Shown piece by piece: positions 60,269 to 64,000 of a DNA stretch of 64,000 bases (within the stretch, counting starts at the first letter, position 1; every line of letters starts with the position of its first letter). The notes under the pieces were generated by a model. That model worked only from the letters and a program-made list of their open reading frames with translations, made no database searches and had not been told where the DNA came from. Origin of the DNA: Lichenostomus cassidix (lineage: Eukaryota; Chordata; Aves; Passeriformes; Meliphagidae); contig CM039182.1 in assembly GCA_008360975.2 (NCBI GenBank), forward strand, positions 90,727,405 to 90,791,404, in the 5' to 3' direction. The position numbers and the translations under genes were made by a program.

Positions 60269-63200
60269 CTAAGGAGACATACAGGAATATGAGATAAACG
60301 GTTTTATAAAAAGTCTTGAATTTAAACCATTTCCAAAGTGGTTTTTTTCCTATGTAAGTGACATCAGCTGTATAAAAGCTCATCCCACAGAATTACATGT
60401 ACATATAAACTAAATTTAGCAGTGTAAATCCAATGTTTTCCTACACTTTCCCAGTACCATCCAACCATACATAATTGGTGTGCGCATGTTGGTGCTAAGA
60501 AGCCACCAAGTAGGCTTATTTAACAGATCAGAAGTGCCTGTATTACTCACCTCACCTGTTTTTAAACCAACCAGCGGGAAAGAGGTTTATAAGGCTGCCA
60601 GATTAATGTGTTTTGAGAGATTCCAGACACAGGTAATTTCTAATTTCTCTAACACTGGCTATATTATTCACCTTTTCTTATACCAACATTGTAAAAAATG
60701 CTTTTCAGCCAACAAGTAAGAATTTTACAGAATTCAAGGGAAGTACCAAATGGAATCATGCAATTAAATACTGAAATGCCTCTGACACTTTGCTCAGTGA
60801 AGTCTTTAAATGCAACAATAACATGCTGTTTTAGACAACAGCAAGATAAACCCAGAGTACTTCAGCAGCACAGAATAAAACTAACTCTCTGTTCTAGACA
60901 GCTACAATCTCATGATATCGACATCAGCTATCAAAAACAAGCCAGGCTGAAGATGCTGGTTAGCTTCCCTGATAAAGTTGTCCCTGGGACAGCACAGTGC
61001 CTTAGTCCTTACAGGTGGGAGGGCAGACTCCTTTGCTGTTCCAGTGTAGTTCCATCTGCAGGTCATGCTTTAGATGTGCATCTTATTTCACCTTGTGGAA
61101 ACCCATTTGTGTAGCAAGGAGGTAAATGAATAAAACACAAAATTGAATATGCAAGAGCAATGGAAAGGACAGCTAGGAAAGAGAAAGTTTCCTGACATAT
61201 TTCAGAACAGAGAAGGAAAGCATCTGGAGACAGAGAAGGGGGGATAGAGACCCTCATGAGGAACACAGAAAGGTGGCAATTAGGGAGCCAACAGCACAAG
61301 TAGAAAGAAATCAGGAGCAATGAGGGAATTGAAAAAGTATTTTCTTTTTCTTCAATATTCACAGTGCAGGATGCTCTGTTGAGCTAACGTTAGGGCCAAA
61401 TGAATGGAAAGAAGTTAGATGTGGGAACATGAGCAAACTGTGTGCTGAACACAGGGGCCAGTCTCTGGCTGATAGGGCTGGAGTGCTCCAAGCACTTGGT
61501 AGTGACGCAATACCCTTTAAGTTGTGAGAACATGAGATGACTTTCATGAACTCAGATGTTCTTTGGTTGCTTCTCATTAATACAATCCCAGAGACCCCAG
61601 GACAGTGTTTTAAAGAGGTTTTGTGATAGCACAGATAATTGTAATTGCATTTGAAGTAGTTGAGAACTCCAGTGTATAGCAGAGGGAGACAGGATTAAAG
61701 GCCAAGTTCTCCTATCAGAAATGCCATTTAATGAAAGCAGAATCCTTGTAGTAATTTGTGGAATTTTAATTTGTAGAAACATGCTAGAACCAATAGTTTA
61801 AAATACATGAAGTGTTCACTGCCAGAAGGCCCCAGAGGGCTACTGGATCCCAGATAAACTGAAATATTAAAGAAAGAAGAGCCTGAAGAGGACAGAGCAA
61901 TAACTGTATTAAGGGAATCAGTTCAAAGGCACAATGGAAATACTGGAATAAAAGTGAATTCAGAGCTGCGAGTTGTCTTCAGGGATAAGATTTAGATAGC
62001 AGATTGCTCCTACAGAGATGGCAGGATGAATACTTGCTACAGTGGGACTTCTAATGCTTATCTGCTCATTTGAATGAATCTTAGACAGCGTTTGAAGACT
62101 GCAGCTGTGAGCTGGAGGCCCAGCTGGGTGTCCCAATGTGGGTGAATGACACAACAAACAGCAAGACAGGATCAAGTGGCTTGAGGTATCACTGTACAGC
62201 TGAGGGCTTGGCTCACCCCAAAACCTATCTGTCAAGGGCAAAATGAACCACTTGCCATGACATTTGTTTTGATTTCTGGTAATCCTTGCCCTATTTTTTT
62301 TTGTTGTTGTTCTCTTTGGTTGGTTGGTTGGTTGGTTGAGGTTTTGTTTTTTTTTAATATGTTTGTTTGCCTTTTCCTGAATTTCTCCCTGTCCAGCTCA
62401 CTGAAACCTGCTAAAGCTTTGTTCCTTTGCCATTTAACAGCTCATGCAAACTAGCTCTGAACCTTCAAGTGAGAGAAAAGTAGGCACCCATGGAAGCTAT
62501 GACAAAAAATACGGAAATCAGTTAAGTATATTGCTCTCACAATCATAGTCTCTCCTTTACCTTACTTTGGAGGTTCCTTGTTTGTCATTTACTGTGCAAA
62601 TACTGAGCAAATTATGGCAGGTTTGCTAGAACTAAGTGGGCACTGAGGAATGGAGGCATTGTACTTCATATTCTGATTAGTATTTACATTGCTTTGGCAT
62701 ACACAACCAGAAAGACAGTTTTGCCTCACAGTGCTTAAAATCTATATGTAGGACAAGTGACAGGAACTGGATACAGAGATGCCAACAAGGAAACAATAAA
62801 ACAGCATCAGCCTCAATACAGAATTTGGGAGGTAGTGTTGAGTTTTTGATTTAAAAAAATCCAGTAATACCAGATTAACTTCCAGGAGGGAAGAAAATTC
62901 ATAGCATTTCTTGGTTTGTTCACCCCAGTTATCTTGGCCCAATGCAAACACACAGGGGGAATCAGGTTTCTTTTACATAGAAGTCTGAGCCAGGCCTCAT
63001 TTGTATCACTAAAAATAAAGATTAACTTCTGTGAAATTACTGAATTTATCCTAGTGTATCCTTTAAACAGTCCAAGAGAAGGCAGAGTCTGGTCCTATAT
63101 TATTTTTTATTGCCAGAATGCCTCGTTTTCCCAGTGCTATAAATCTACTTTATTACCTTGTGTTATCTGTGGCATTTATCCATTGACTGTAAAGCAAACA

Positions 63201-64000
63201 GTGAGATATATGCAAGTAGGCAAATGACTTAGGAGCTCATTTCATCTCACAAATGAAAGGATTTTTCTGACAACATCTCAGGTATTACAAACAAGCCATT
63301 GGAACTGCAGTGATAACACCTCATCACCTCAGCTTGTTTGAGAAGACGAAAATCAATGTTCTTAACATATGAAATACTGATTTTAAACACAGCAATATGA
63401 CTATTAACAAAATATTAGTTAATTAAATAGAAAACTAGTCTTTGCTCAGGTGAGTTGCTTTTAGAATGAGCCACTCCCACAGCCCGGGTTACAGAAAATG
63501 GTGACTACAATAAACCATCTCATTCTTAAAGCTGTGATAGTCAGCACAAATAAATTTTTTAATTTCTGCACACAATGTATTTAGGGACTTAAAGAACTAT
63601 GGGTTATGAAGTGTGTAATTTTTGTATTTCTAGAGGCTTTCTCATCTACTATGGTCTATTAAATCACAATTTGTTTGGGGACATTTTACACTGATTATTT
63701 GGCAGCTCTTTTCAGAAATCCAGCTACATGGATCCAAATAAATGTAGGATGCCCAATTTGGGCTGGCAAAATATCAGAACTGACAAACCCCCAGAGCATG
63801 AAAATGCCAGCAAAAATGTCCAGCACAAAAGCTCTATCAGCTCTTGCTTATCTGTAGTGCAAAAGCAAACACCAACAAAGCCATAAGCCTGTAAGGGTTG
63901 CATCCAGCCTGATCATTGCAATAGTTTGAAGTATTTTAGAATGCTGCTGTCAGTGTGTTGCTAGCAAACCAAGTACGGAAGCACAATCATTTTATTAGAA
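60269..64000 (-). other. Presumed dynein intron; no further exon seen
   Basis: The next upstream exon should encode a stretch ending FWMTGFFNPQ or similar just before a donor. I looked for this on the minus strand to the window end and did not find it. It holds a TTGG tetranucleotide repeat at 62316-62338. Open frames here (for example 60698-61114 plus and 61362-61063 minus) are unrecognised. Confidence 0.6.
62316..62338. repeat. (TTGG)n tetranucleotide repeat
   Basis: About five and a half uninterrupted TTGG units, with T-rich sequence on both sides. Confidence 0.9.

Noticed and set aside
1..64000. tRNA, rRNA, CRISPR or bacterial-type systems
   Set aside because: No tRNA B-box-like GGTTCGAATCC motif, rRNA segments or spaced direct-repeat arrays were noticed; the window is vertebrate nuclear DNA.

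Overview
This is eukaryotic genomic DNA, almost certainly from a bird and perhaps a songbird. Three genes are interrupted by long introns with canonical GT/AG boundaries. The interspersed repeats are CR1-type LINE fragments of several ages plus one solo LTR resembling the ERVL-class LTRs common in passerines. No mammalian SINEs, bacterial-style operons, tRNA, rRNA or CRISPR features were seen.

Layout. (1) Positions 435-40766, + strand: the last eight coding exons of TMEFF1 (tomoregulin-1), encoding 278 residues from the first follistatin/Kazal module through a second module, an EGF-like domain, one membrane span and a short basic tail. The signal-peptide exons lie upstream of the window. The 3' UTR runs to a cluster of poly(A) signals at 41.50-41.84 kb. 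(2) Positions 42419-54513, + strand: complete two-exon CAVIN4 (MURC), 356 residues, starting in a CpG-rich patch only about 580 bp after the last TMEFF1 poly(A) signal. (3) Positions 60268-58477, - strand: the two terminal coding exons of an axonemal dynein heavy chain of the DNAH5/DNAH8 type, convergent with CAVIN4. The rest of that gene would lie to the right of the window.

TMEFF1 followed closely by CAVIN4 matches the human 9q31 order and is paralogous to TMEFF2-CAVIN2 on human 2q32. In human the next gene after CAVIN4 is PLPPR1, so the dynein neighbour is the unexpected part of the layout. It may be a third DNAH5/8-type paralog, or a DNAH5/DNAH8 gene moved by rearrangement.

The genes are not functionally linked in an obvious way: TMEFF1 is a transmembrane regulator of TGF-beta/activin-family signalling, CAVIN4 is a muscle caveola coat protein, and the dynein drives ciliary beating. 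Most of the window is intron. The CR1 copies with a readable 3' end are antisense to TMEFF1/CAVIN4, while an older 5'-side LINE fragment and the solo LTR sit together near 14.0-14.8 kb. Gene identities and family consensus sequences come from memory, without database searches; exon boundaries were read directly from splice signals and reading-frame continuity.
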